From Stictocephala bisonia (Eukaryota; Arthropoda; Insecta; Hemiptera; Membracidae), in NCBI GenBank assembly GCA_035578905.1, contig JAQJVL010000248.1, forward strand, positions 1,100,501 to 1,164,500: 64,000 nt of DNA, in the 5' to 3' direction. Each line of letters opens with the position of its first letter. Position 1 is the stretch's first letter. This document shows, in pieces, positions 29,001 to 44,000 of the stretch. The position numbers and the translations under genes were made by a program. The notes beneath the pieces were generated by a model, which saw only the letters and a program-made list of their open reading frames with translations, made no database searches and had not been told where the DNA came from.

Positions 29001-32000
29001 AATACACATATGCATGTAATATATAACTATATTTTCTAAAACTAGATAAAATTTAGAAACTTATGGATTTTCTAAACATCTCATTCTTATTCTTACATGT
29101 AATAGCACTACACTATAAACATTTTTAAAGGGCAGTTCCCTATATTTTTTTTATTTATAAAACGAAAACTTAATTTTTTATAAAATTAAAAAACAAAATT
29201 CATCATAACATGCCACAATTTGTTTATTAAACTATTCTCTTGACATTTTTTTAGTTAAATGATATAAAATATATCCCTATAAATATTACATTTATATTTT
29301 CTATAGATTTTTAAAAATATGCTTGCATAATGCATAAAAGTGGCTTGCCAGTAAAGGAATTTTTGCCTGCCAGGGTTAGGGATAAAAAATATTAGTTTAT
29401 GTACCTACTACCTAAACTTGGCCACGCTATGCTGTGCCTTAGTGAGATATAAACCATTACAGTTGTTTGAAAGTTATTTGTTGGCTTGATAGTAATTGGT
29501 AGAAAATGATTTAAAATGTCCATTGCTTCAAGTTTTTAAGGAGACAAACACAACGTTTCAACAGATATATGAACTCCTATAGTTTTCAACTGTTACTTAC
29601 CTTACTCTACATTTACAACTAGTTTTTTCCCTTTTTCAAAACTAAAAAGACCTGAAGATGATAGGGGTTTTTATACTTGTCGAAACACTGTGTTTGTTTC
29701 CTAAACACTTGAGGCATTGAAAATATTCGACCATTTTCTACCAATCAAACCACTAGTCGTTTTTTTTACTCTAGTTGTTGGAAAAATAAATGTTACTGTT
29801 TGCTTGATTTTTTTCTGAAATAGAGTTAACTTACAGTTGTTTTCATAAATAATAATTTGGCCATAGTAATAAACTTACAGGATATTATATGCACATAAAT
29901 CAGCTGGTCACAGTAGCACTTTTTCAGCACTGATATTTATTTTCATTTGTGAAATGTAGGTAGGTAGGAAAATGCTTGAAATGCCTGACCCATTCACAAT
30001 TGTAGGATCTAAGTACATAAAAACATTATTGTATATGAAAGCAAAGTTGTGTAAAAATTTCAAGGGAATCCATTTTCTACTTTTCCAGTTTTGTTTACTC
30101 AAATATTTGGAAGTTTAATTTTACTGTATATGTATAGATAAGAAGCACCATTGTTATTACAGTGCATGTAACATTTGAACTATCTAAATTTGTGTGTGAT
30201 TTGTATCTTTGTAACATTAATGTACAGTCTCAATTTAGGCTTGTAAAAGTACATGCATATCATATATGAATGATTAATATTTTCATTAATAAATTTACAT
30301 TTTTTATTTTGACAGTGGTTTTTTTTTATAGTAGTTTTATATTTATTATCTTTAACAAAGTACAAAAACTTGTACTCATCAAATTTTGGAAACAGTTAGT
30401 AGAATCTATTAATTTCTTCTGATTACAAATAGCTAGTAAAAGAAATTTATTACGACGTCTGCAAAATTGTTGGATGTTTTTTAGATAATTCTTCAGCAAG
30501 GGCTGGACACAAGATTGAAATAAGACCATGTATTACTGTCTAAACTTTGTTAAATTCATTGTTCAGGAAATTGGTTTAGCTTAATTTCCTCTTATCTTAT
30601 AAACATCTCACATTTTACTACCTTGCATCGTCAAAGCCACCACAACTAGGATACAAAAACATAATGAAAACAATAAGAATAACATTAGAAGTGATTTAGT
30701 ATTAGGAAGGAAAATCAGACACTATAATTACCACTTCTCTTTATAGTAAACTGATTGGATAAATTATTTATTTTATAAATCCTATAAAAATAAACGGTAA
30801 AGTGCAAATATTAGTTGCTTCTTTGTGAATTTTCAGAAATTTAGCGCTAGTTTTAAAGTCATGAAATGCATAGATATCCTATAATATATCAAATGTTAGC
30901 ACAGGAAGAGTTTAAGGTCAAAAAGTACCAAGTAAATATTTTTGTCAGTAAGTTTTAATTTGACAGGAATGAAGCAGCTGTTATGATAGCATGAATGGCA
31001 CTAATTTTTAACTTTTGTGGAAGGCATTCTCTGCCGCCAGCTTGTTTATTAGATTGTACAGCCACTCTATATTCTCCGCTCACAATCTAAAACTTATTTA
31101 AATGTTATACTTTAGCTAAATACCTTTCTTCAATTATATTACTGAGCACCAATGTTTAAAACCTATTTTATTCCAACTGGAATGTTCCAGAGCTTCTTTG
31201 TCCATTTTACACTAGACATTCCTGAACAGCAATACTCTTTAACAATATTTTACGCCAACTCCCTGAATGGTAAAGTCTTAAAGTAATGCCTCAATTTGGT
31301 TTTGATTCAACTCATTGTCATGGTGTTACTACAGGCAGAAAAACAGGCAGAATTGGAGCAAATGGGGGAGGGTGAAGAGAATGCGTCCCAAGGAGACATG
31401 GACGGAGAAGAGCATAGTGATGATGAGCAAAGAGACTATGAAGGGAATCTTGATGAAGAGACAGAGGAAATGTAAGTGTATGTTGATTACAGGCTGTAGT
31501 TTTTTACCACTGCATTTGGCTATTAACTAGTTTTTGTTGAAAGTTCCACCCATGTTTAAACCTTTATTTCTTGCTGTGTGATAACGATATATCCTATAAA
31601 TAACTTAAACTATGATATGAAGGTATTAAACATTTGCACAGTAAACATTATAAAAACATAAAACAATGCCACAGCTGTTGAAGCATAAAACAATGCTAGA
31701 CAGACTACTTTGATTTATCTTTGTATGCCTAATTTTATATTTAAAAAAAATATTATTACAAGCTATAAACACTACAGAACTTCATACGATTTGCATGTCA
31801 ATTCTACTAGTAGCCTCGTTCATGAACTTCGCTTCATACAGCCTACAGCTTTGTATCCACTTACCATACTTATAAGAGAGGTAAATTCACGTGGCTTATT
31901 TGCCACACTTTACCCTGATAAAAAAAAAAAAAAAAAATGGTAGGTGACAAAAACCATACCAATACCCTGGTCTACACGTTTATTACAATATGAAGAGCTA

Positions 32001-35000
32001 ATTTGCTAAGTTTTTGCCAGCCTCTGCTCCTAACGTGAATATTTTACTTCACTTCTGCTCACAACTTCTAAACCAACTCATAAACTCAGTGTTATTAAAC
32101 AGATTCTAAATATTGTAAATATGCCTCTGGGATATCCCAGAAGATGTCCTGAAGATCCATTATCGACTGACTAGGTACTACCATTGATTATATACACCTA
32201 CAATAGATAAACCATCTAATAGGAATATTTGTGGCAGTAATTGTGTTAGTTTGTGTGGCCCGCAACCACAGCTGGTTAAAACTGCATTACATTTACATGG
32301 GACTACACTAGCGCTCCAGAACGGACCACAAAAACGGCTGATATTATGAGACTCAAAATTTAACATTGGATGGGTGATCTATTTGTGTATAAAATCAATG
32401 GTACTACAAATTTGTCTAATACTACTGCTTGTAATTGAACTGATCATGAGGGTCATTGAAATGTATATTTAGAGGCTAACCAAAAATATTTTTTTTCTGT
32501 ATAGAAAACAACTAAAAATATTGTGTAGTATAGTATAAAAAAGGTGTACTCAAGTCTTGTTATTTAGGTCAGTGAAGGATGATGATACAAGAAGCCATAC
32601 CAAAGTCTGCCTAGAAGTTTGTGACATTGAGGACTACGAAGATGAACAGATTGACAATCAAGGTGAGGAAAAAATGTTTCACTTACTAAAAGTAATAGCT
32701 AGTTCAGTTATTTTACTGAAGATGAGTTACTCCATGTCTTGTATATTTTACAGGCACTGTGTGTTGCAAGTGCAAGAGCACATTGGCAATATTTTATTGT
32801 TTTTATGTATTAGGACTAAAGGCAAAACTAATTACTAAATTAATAATGATGTATGATAAAATAAATTGCCTCCTTATTTGTTCTGCCACAAATTCTTTTT
32901 ATGTTGAAATAAGAAGACTATATAATTTTCTCTGTAGATATCTTTTAGTGAAACATTTTTTGAGGAAGTTACTTTAAAATAAAGTAATATCTGTAAAGAT
33001 CCTTCGTGTTGGAGTACAGTTAAACACTGTTAAAATGTTAGAAGACATTTGCTTTCTTTATATTTATTCTATTATGAATAAGATAAGTTTCATTTTTTGC
33101 ATCAGTATGACTAGTATTGAAGTAGTACTAGCTGGTGAAATGCAAGACCAAGACAGAAATACAAGGGTCATTCAAAAAGTAACGAGATAAATAACTACTG
33201 TATCACTCAGAAAGTTTTTTCAACCAATACAAAACCTTGAGCATTTTTCAAGATAGTCCCCAGCAATACTTATACACTTGTACATTATTTATGCTAATTT
33301 GTAAATGCTTTTGCATAACAATCTTTGGGTTTATCTTGAATCCACTTTTGCACCTGAATGTTGATCTCTTCATTAGGTTGAACATTTTTCCCTTCTAGAC
33401 CCTCTGACCCTCTTTTAAGGAGTCTAAACAGATGTAAGTTTGATAAGGCAATGTCAGGGCTGTATGAGGGATGTAGAAGGATCTCCCACTCCAGTTTCTG
33501 AAGTTTTGTTTTCGTCAGCTGTGCCGTGTGTGGACGGATGATGTCATGAAGCAAAATCACACTTTTAGTCAAGAGCCTGCAGTGTTTCGTTTAAATGGCA
33601 GGTGTTTTTCATTTATCAGTTTAACAGTCATATGCCTGTTGTCCAGAATTAACGTGTCAATCCAAGATTCGAGAGAAAAAGATCCAACTTCGACGGTTCG
33701 TCCACTGCATCGGAAGTTTTTATTTTTTGTACCGCTACTTTGAAACTGTTCTACCCATTTGTAAAGGTTCGAACGGTACAAACAATTTTTCTATTCACTT
33801 TTAACATTCTTTCATGGATTTTACTATCTTCCTCAACTTCTGAAGTTAAAAATCTGATCAAGGCACATAATTCATCCACGTTGCAAGTCTCGAACAGACT
33901 CGCCATTGTTAACTGAGTACATTTGAGGTTATGTTTACAAAATATGATTGAACAGCTAATCAGATGTCACCACAAGGTTGCCAACTTTATATCCTGGAAG
34001 TTTCATATGGATCAATTCAGCTGTTTTTTAGCAGTAGTAATTTTCCTTGTTACTTATTGAATGACCTTCGTACTTAGTTTGTACTTGGTAATATTTTCTT
34101 GTGAGCTTAATGAAGTCTCAATTGTTTTATTTTTAACAATAACAATAAGGTTTTACCATCTATCTTCTTATTTTAAAATAGTGATGAACTATATGGCACT
34201 AGTTCAGGAGTAATTTCAATAGAGTTATAGGATATAAACAAATTTAATACAAAGACCCTTCTTACCTGAAGAAGATGCAAACATTTGTGTTGTTTTTGGG
34301 TTTGGTGTGTTTTTTATTACTTGTATATGTTTAGTTAACGTATGTATATTTTCAATTAAATTGTATTATAATAAGAAAATTTAATAAAATTACCATTTCA
34401 CGTGGTTTTTTGTTGAGCTTAAAAATTAAATTAATATATTGTGGGCGAAAAATGCAGCATGTGCCCTTTTCTATCAAGTAAAATGCACATGTCACGTTGT
34501 AATATCATTTTTTACCTCACATTTTTGTATTTTATCACCTTTAAAATGTGTTTGATTATACTCGTATGATTACACATTTCCATGATTCCATGGAAGATTT
34601 CGTTAAATCTTATAGATTGTCTAGCTGAAATCATGTTTTTCAGCTTTCAGTTTCGTCTGTATAAATGTCAGTTAATTGTGTATTTTAATTGCAAGGAAAA
34701 ATAACAATAAAAAACTAGACAAGATTTCTGCTATATATTAGTTCAGGTATATATAGCAATACAAGTAACTTTTTTGACAATCATATGTTAAAGATGTTGT
34801 ACCTTTGTATAGACATCAATAAGTAAAGTGAACAACTGCATGTAAACTGCCTACAAACTGACTTGGTAAATTGCTCTGGTTGCTGGGTGCAGTGAACTAA
34901 AGTTTCTTTATTGCTCAAATTAGGTTAACATTAAAGGATTAGCATTGAGCTGTGTTTTTCAATAGCAAAAATAAATGTTTACAATGCACTCTGTCCTGTT

Positions 35001-38000
35001 TCTGCATTAGTAATCTATGAAAAGTAACTGTGAATATTCAAACTTAAATTCACAATATTTGAACATTTCAAAGTAGTACATTTATTACTATACAATAACT
35101 GTACACATTTTTCATAATTTATTTTGCTCCAATTTGAAAAATATCCAAAGTGAAAAAGGGCCCCTCAAGTCAACTTAGGACTGTTCAGCCGTCATAGGTA
35201 AAACTGGTCTTATCAAAATAAGTCATCTACACCTGTGAATGGCAGAATTTCGATCAACGTGTATTTTAGTTTACGATGCTTAATTGAGATAAATCATCTC
35301 AGTTGATCCATTATTTAATTTTCTACGGAACAAATCTATCATTAGTTACAATCTTAATACACTCCATTTTGAATTTTATTTTTCATAATTAATTCATTAA
35401 TTTTCTGACTGTTTAGTACATTATTGTCAACAGGTCATGTACAGGGTTGCGCACGAAATGATCCAACATTTAGTTTGTTAAAGAAAATTTATTGTAAATG
35501 CAATACAGTAAAGTTTGATATAAATTGTCTTCTGCATAGCTGGACATTAGTTTGAGGCCATTACATGTTCAATGTGGCCACCTTCTTGTCTGACAACTGC
35601 TTCAACACGAACGTCTATGTTATTGATGACACATCCTCGGCTATCTCGTTACATGCCTCAATGATTAGTACTCGCAGATCCATCAGTGTATTAAGATGTT
35701 TATGGAAGATCTTCTCCTTCAGAAATACCCAAAGAAAATAACAACACAAATTCAAATCAGAACTGTTTGGAGGCCAGTTATGGCCACGAGCAAAACGATT
35801 ACGAAATCGGTTTGAAATGACATTTTGGTTGAAATTTTCATGCAGAAAGTCTAAAACAACATTAACCGTGTGTTGTCTGGCTCCATCCTGCATGAACCAC
35901 TGGTTCTCTAATTAAACCCTTTTGCGTTAAGTTGAGGTACAACATAATAACGTAGCATGTCTAGATAACGCTCGCTATATACGGTATGGGCCATGGCACG
36001 AAATGGCTGCCCATACCGTAATTCTTGGAGCATGATGCACTTTTTAATGTAGCACGAGTGGATTTTAAAAGCCCAAAAACGCTCATTTTGTTTACTAACT
36101 ACACCTTCTAAGTGAAAATGTGTCTCATCTGAGAACCAAACATTGTTAATCAATATGTTTTGATTAACAGCCCATCTGCAAAAACCATTCGTTGATGTTT
36201 TTTGTCAATCGTTAATCTGGGTTACACTGTAATTTTGTATGGATACAAATGCAAATATTTTTTTTAATTCGCTGCACAGATCACCTAAAAATGTGAAGAT
36301 CTGCTGCCGCTTTTCTAGTCGACTTGCCTGGACTCCTCAGCCACCAACACTGCTCTGACAGCTTCAACATTATGTGGAAGGCTGTTGGCGCTTCCTCTCA
36401 AATACTGAGCCATCACTATTAAATTTTTCATAAAGTCTACGAGTAGTTTTAAATGATGGTGACCAGCGAGTTTGAAAATGAGCACGAAACCGTCTTTGTG
36501 TAAGCACCGCACTTTTTGTTTCATTAACAACAACACAGCCTTTATGCGTTGATCCACAGACAACCTTCCTTTGTCAGCCATCTTGCAACAATAATAACGG
36601 AAGTGGAAATAGAGGGAACTAATCTCCTTGAACAGCTGATAGTTTTGCCACCTTACAACAGAGTAATAATAGGTAATCGGAACAAATACTACTAAAACAA
36701 ATGTTGGATCATTTTGTGTGCCACCCAGTATAATTGTGTGTATTATTTTATCAAGTGGGTCATGTGTATAAAGGTACACAAAGTATGAAAATGGGCTCTA
36801 TTCTGCTAACCCTTTCAGTGCTGGCAACTTTCTGGGAGGGTGTTACAAAAGTGCCACTCATTTTTACATTGAGTGTAACCAAAAGTGCCATAGCAATTTC
36901 ACTAGATTTATAAAGGTTTGGGGAACACACTCCCAAAATCCCAAATTTCTTTTTTCAATTATTTTCCTCGTGCTTATTTCAATTAAAAAAGTTCATCCTA
37001 TACACATATATGTATCATTCAAAATGCAATTGAATTTTCTAAATACATGTAAAATTTTATGTTTCTATCTTCATAAATAAAAAGTTTTACTTTTGCTCGT
37101 CAGCATTTGGTGCGAACTCATAGCAAATACGTCAGCAACTGCGGAAATAGTAATTATGCCCTCATAATAATGATTTTTATATATTTTTATGATTTGAAAT
37201 ACACTTTAAATGAAAGACCAGTTTGTCTCAATCAGACTAATACCAATGTATTTGGAAAAATACCCATTTATTGATTATTTACAAAGCTATTTGTAAACAT
37301 CCGGCTTAACCAGATGTTTGTACTTCTGGTACATTTTTAAACGACTTAACCGGACGTTGTGCACTGAAAGGGTTAAGTAGTAGGTTATGTACGTAGGTAA
37401 GCTCTGTTCCTCCATTGGTCAAGTAACGTACTAAAGGGAATGACTCTTGCTTGCGCTTGGGCTCCTTTCCCGTTGGGTGAGTGGTGTGTATCTTTATTAC
37501 ATGTATTGTTTAAAACAGAACATGTTATTAGTTTAGTCCAAGTGAGCAATTTGGGGAGGTCCAGTCCCATTAATTGGTGAGGACCATCTCAACAGATTCA
37601 CAGATGAAAATCATTTAATGTTCCACTTCATATGCTCAAAGTAAAAGACACATACCCAAACACAATAAGAATGAACAGACACTAAAAACTAAACAAAATT
37701 TACTTGACTCGGAACAAAAGCCCTGAAAACAAGATAGGTATGACATATGCAGCACATGTACTGACCAGTCCTGTGTTGAAGGTTTAATGTTATCATTTAG
37801 GGGTGCTGAAGAAACTTAGCAGGCCACAGGCTGCTAGAGTAGAGTGTGTTTTAAAGACTAGAGTTGCAGTAGAATTCTTTCAAGTGAGAGTGGAATCAAA
37901 TTATATATTAATTATGCTGTATGAGATGACTTTTAGAATAATATATCCATATTATCATAGAAATTTACTTGGTGTGAGCTGCTTGCTGTTTTTTAATAGT

Positions 38001-41000
38001 AACAGGGAAGCTCATGGAAGACAAAAGTAGTAGAAGCAAGCACAGAACTTCCGCCCTGCCACGGCGGATGTCAGATTCCAGCCAACAAGACGACGACAAA
38101 AAACCTCTTCCTGAGGGCAGCTCCTTTTTTATATTTAGCAATACTAACAGGTAGGTTTGTTGTTTTATAATGGAGTTTGATTTTGTACTTATTTGTGATA
38201 TTTATGGCACCTAAAATAAGTTTCTTCAAAACTTGTTGTACATACCTGATTTTTTGTTTTAATTTCCATTCTGTGATATTGCTAAGTTGGTTTTATTTCC
38301 TTTCTACTATCTTTAAATATGCACGTGACCTACTGTTCTATATGCTATAATTGTACACACAATCAGCAGATCAATTTAGTCATCACAAAACCAAAGTTTC
38401 ATTGCAATAAAACAATTTTAAATAAAACAATTTAAAATAAAAATCAATATTGTTATATGTTATAATTATAAACAGCTAACAGAAGGGGATATACTGGTCA
38501 TACACTTGTCTATGCAGAACTCTTATGAAATTTAGCCATTTTTATTTATGTACATATCGAACAATAGCTTGCTGACAACCCACCTTATATACTATGGTGC
38601 CAAAATATTTACAAATAATTCCAAAATCAACTACATTGCTATGCTTACAATTTGCACTATTTTCTTTCTTTAAAGCTGAGCTCAGTGAAAGCGTTAGCCG
38701 ACAGTACTGGTCATCTTCAAGTCTGCAACAAAATGATTAAAAATGAAAATATATATATATATATATATGTTGGCTATGTTGTGTAGAGATGAATAAATAA
38801 TATGATATTAACATTTAAACTCAAAGAGAAACGCCATAGTTACACATAAGTTTCTGAACAGAGAAAATAAAAAACTGACAATAACCTGTCGAGGATAGAG
38901 TTTTGTCAAATATTAGTGGATGGTTATATAGACAGAATCCATTAGAAATGATGATTATAAACAGAAGAAGAGCAGAATGTTTATAAAAACTACAATGTAC
39001 TGAATGGGAATTTCCTTCAAACACAAACCACTAAGAAATTGTCTTTCTCACATTATAAATTTGTGAAAACGGCTCCTATATTGATCTATTGAGGAGTTTG
39101 TTAGGTTTTTCTTTTTTATTTAAACACAAAACTCATAAACACAAACAAACACCTGCTGAAGTCTATCCATTGTTTTACTTAGATGGGAGGAATGTGGAAA
39201 GGAAGCAATGTATGGGAAGTTCTGATTGATGCAAGATGAGAAGAGGGATAAGTGTCAACTCTTCCAAAATAAAGTTTTCCTTTGTTGGATTGTTTGTAAC
39301 TGAAGACATAGGAAGTGTCATCTGATAGCAAACATATTACTCCTGTCTCTCAGTAGTATTAATCCCAAAACCTAGCCTGTGATTGAATTGGAACTTAGGT
39401 CTTTTAACAACCTATGATTTTGAATGTACTACACATCTAAATAGAGAAGTATCATCAGTTGTACCTAATACCATCTCGTAATTCCTCAGTTTACTTTGTA
39501 CAGTACGGTTACACTCGGACCCAGAATTGTTTATTTTATAAATATTACTAATTTGTTACTTGTGGAATTTGAATTTTTATAAATTATTGATAGATGATTT
39601 GGCACTGCATACAACCAATAGGTACTTGAAATGGCAAATCTGTCAGTTTCATGACAAATAATTACAGTTCATTTTACAAGCTGAATGGATGAGCTGTCAA
39701 TTGAAGCTCTCGATGCTATAACACTTTTAATCTCAAAGAGGGTGATTTTTAACTGCTAAAATGACATAAGTCAGAGAAAAGTGTTTGAGTTAATGATGAG
39801 AACTTAGTAAAACAGCAAACTCTTCAAACAATTATGATGAATCATCGTTTTAATAAAGTATAAATAAGAACATTAAATGGACTCACGATGATAACATTGC
39901 TTTACTCGTAAAAGAGTAGCTGTTCTTTAGGAGATAAAATTAAAATATGACAATTATTTGAAAAGATTTTAATTTGATTAAAGAAACATAGAGCCAAACC
40001 AAGAGATTGTCCAGCCACTGTCACCATCAGTATAAGGTATTGTAACCCTTTTTATAAGCCAGCAAACAAGTGAGATGCCATAGGGGACCTGTCAGAGGTG
40101 AGGCAAGTTCAGGAAACCCTTCCCCCCAGGCCCATCAGACTTGATTATTAGATGCTCTGTTCATAGACATGGACGCTCTAGATGAAGGTGTGTCTGCTCG
40201 GCCCAGAAGACTTTCAGAATTCAAAATTGCCACTAAGAAACAACCTATACCTCCAGCATCTGCATTCTTCATTTTTTCAAGTACCAACAGGTGACAAGCA
40301 AGCTTCACTCGCTTAGCTCCTGACTCTTCTGCCTTATCTTATTTTTGCTTATCACCATTTGTGCTATGCTTCAGTAACACACTTGTAGTGGTCGTATTCT
40401 GTTTCATTCTTAGTCCGGCAGTAGCCTCAGTTTCCCAATGGAGTCATTAGAATTTTATTTTCTTATTATTAGTTCACAATATTACAGTTAACAAAAATAG
40501 ATAACATGACGTATGACTAAAGTTATTTCAAAATAAACTGTACAAACATTTTAATGTAATAATTTTCAGACCAAAAAATTAAAGTTGAATCTAAAAGCTA
40601 ACTTTTATCTAACCTGTACAGTGATAAATCTCATCAATACACTTAACTGGCAAAATAATTATGCCAATTTGTATCAACAATTAGACTTTTTTGCAGTTTA
40701 AAAAAACCATTATACTGCTTACTCAAGTTACATTTTTAAATCATTTTGAGATAAGTTTTTCAATTAAAAACATTAATTTTCATGTTTATAAACCGAGAAA
40801 ATTATTTTAATATTTTTCAGAAACTAAAATTTGATGATTGATAATGTCTTTTGAGATGAAAAATGATGTGACTTTTTTACTATTTACTTGATTTTCGTCT
40901 TTACTGGTTGAAAAGGATAATTGTGTCTTTTTTTAATATTTATACGCCTCTTAATCTATTTGTTAAAAAAAAATACATTGCAAATGAGTTAAGAATCACT

Positions 41001-44000
41001 CATTTTTGAAAATTTGTTATAAAATAAGAAGTCGATAATATCAAGGTTATATTTTACCCTTAATATTAGTTATAATTTGAGAATAAAACCTTTTTAATTC
41101 ATTATTCGTACTAGGCTGCATGAAAAACTAAGTGTATTCGGAACTAAAAACAACTGTATATAGTATAGTTTATGTGCAGGATTTAATTTTTCAAATTGGT
41201 AAATTAAATTTTAAACTAATGCTTAAACGTTTGTCTAAAATACTAAGAAATGAATGACTAACAGTGTACTTTTTCATGGACGTTAATACATTTTTATAAT
41301 ATTGGCTTTAATTTTATACATAATTCGCTCAGAATTACTAAAAGAAATTTCCTCTGTATTCAGCTCACAGACCAAGAATATTGTTCAGCAAGATAACACA
41401 GTAAGCTGCAGAATAGTGGGTTGCTTTGTAAACTTTTGCAATGGTTATCAATACTTCTCTTTAAGCTTCATTTGTTACTCTTATATTGCTTTTCTTGGTA
41501 GTTGGCTTGTCTTTTAGATGCTTCCTTGATTTTTGTTCTTATCTATCACCATTTTATATTTGAAAAGTATTCTATTTATTTTGTTGTATCTTTATAGTTG
41601 GTAGTCTTATGCCTCATCATTCAAATAACTTACAACAAACAAAATAAAACATATTGCATTCTTAACAAGTGCAATTATTATATTAATAACTTATAGAATT
41701 ACCATAGTATATTTATATAGGCCTACATATGATTGTACTTGTATACTGGAAATTTTGTTCAACAATTTTGGAAACAAAATATATTAAAATTCCAATAATG
41801 TAATTTGGAAAGGATTTAATATTATTTCCATATAAATCATACAAACTGTTAACAGCATAGTTTTCTCTGTCTTTGCAGATTAATTATTAAAATACAAACA
41901 TGAGTTCCATGAAATAATAGTTGAGTACTCTATAATTGAGTGTGACGTTCATATTTCTATGTTTCAATTTAAAATATATATATTTAGTAAGGTTGGAGAA
42001 AATGTTTGGTTTTAATGATCCTGTACTTGTTTTTACTTGAAATTTTTAAGGGATTAAGAAATCTAGAGTGATATATAACACTGAAATAAAACTATCGGTG
42101 CTCTATTGTGAATTATTAAAAAAATTAGCATTCAGCTGTGACTAGACAGTAACCTTACTGTAACTTCAGAACTGACAACAATAAAATAGTTATTTGAGTT
42201 GTAATATAGCGTAATAGGCATAATATTGTTAAAGATATGGTGTAACCTATGAAATCAATATCCCTCAGTTTAACTTAGGATTTGTTCCTAGCCAAGTAGA
42301 ATGATTTGTAGCAGGGATTCATGACAGTTAAACTTTGGATCTGATCCTGACCAGTTCAATTTATTTATAGTAAGGATTTCTCATAGTTAAACTTTAGATC
42401 TGATTCTGGCCTAGTCAAATGCTTTATAGAAGAAATTTATGACAGTTACACTTAGGATCTGTTCCTAGCCAAGTAGAATGATTTGTAGCAGGGATTTAAG
42501 ACAGTTAATCTTTGGATCTGATCCTAGTTATGTCAAATTATTTATAGTAGTTATCATTTGTTTATAGTAGTGATTTCTTACAGTTAAACATTAGATCTGT
42601 TCTTAGCCAAGTCCTATGATTTATAGTAGTGATTTCTTACAGTTAAACATTAGATCTGTTCTTAGCCAAGTCCTATGATTTATAGTAATGATTTCTTACA
42701 GTTAAACATTAGATCTGTTCTTAGCCAAGTCCTATGATTTATAGTAGGGATTTCTCACAGTTAAACATTAGATCTGTTCCTAGTCAAGTCCTATGATTTA
42801 TAGTTGGGATTTATGACAGTTAATCTTTGGATCTGATCCTAGTTATGTCAAATTATTTATAGTAGAGATTTATGACTGTTAAACTTTGGATCTGATCCAA
42901 GCCATGTCAAATGATTTATTGTAGGGATCTGATCCTGGCCAAGTCAAATGATCCATAACAACATCTTAGTAAACTAAATTTATTAGATCCATAGATCCCA
43001 CTGAAGTTTCCCAGTATTAATATACTGGAGATTATTTCATTTTAGATGAATTCCTAACAGTTTAGTTACTATAGTTTAATCTATATTATTGAGAAATGTG
43101 TCATTCTTTTTTATTTGTTCACCTAGATGACACAATTTAATGTATCATGTGTGCATAGTATGATTAAAGATGAAAATAAATAAATAAAATAATCAAACAT
43201 TGCTTATTTATTGGCAGATACTACAACTCTATTTAAATTATTGGTAACATTAGGACGTAACATTGTTATGTAACACATAAAAGTGCATGTTTGCAGGATC
43301 CGAGTGTTTTGTCATTGGCTGTGCAACCACAGTCACTTCGGTAATGTTATCCTAGTATGTATTATGGTGTCGTCGGCGCTGCTTGCTGCAGAGGACCCCA
43401 TCCACTCAAATTCCTTCCGCAATGAGGTTAGAAATACTCCAAATATTTTTTGTCTAGTTTCAAATTTGTCTTATTTGTTTTGATCAGAATTCCTGATGTA
43501 TTGATGAGAAGTACATTTTTTTACTTTTCTTTTTATTCAGTAATAATTAAAAATCAATAATTTATTCAGTCAAAAAACATTACAGTGCATATACTATGTA
43601 AAAGAAGTATAGTTCAAAGAATAAAACTTCGGTACAACAGATTGGCACTACTTCAGCTGTGTAAAACAATTTATAATACCATCGTAAAATAAAAATTAAT
43701 AAATTCTTTGAATCTCTAATATAAGCCATCTCATGGGTATTTACAAACAAGTTAGAAGTTAAATAACTTCTAGTTGAGATTATGAATAAAGAAGGTTTAC
43801 AATAGACTAACTTGTTTTTTTGAACAGACTCTCTCTTCAAGGAAAGCAGAAAGTTAAACGTTTGTAACAGAATTTAAAGACGATTTTTGAAAATTTTTCT
43901 TTTGTTTTTAAGTATAGAAATATGATGTTCTCTAAGGTGTAAATTTTCTAATTGTGCAGTGGCAGTGGAAGGAGTTTTGAGAACGGGGGTCAATTGGGAT

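Larger units (their letters stand above)
26715..31334. other. 4.6-kb intron with two TTAA elements, a foldback and a minisatellite
   Basis: It contains the elements at 26832, 28421, 28708 and 29480. I see no gene in the rest, including 29760-31334. Confidence 0.72.
32663..38005. other. 5.3-kb intron with two mariners and a TTAA MITE
   Basis: The elements at 33162, 35442 and 36810 are listed separately. In 34075-35440 and 37380-38005 I see no supported feature. Confidence 0.72.

Noticed and set aside
37801..37883. Possible third alternative exon after TTTAG at 37800 with donor GTGAGA
   Set aside because: Its 83-nt length gives an exit phase that fits neither exon 13 nor the 12a/12b pattern, and the peptide lacks the FFIFS..TNR block.
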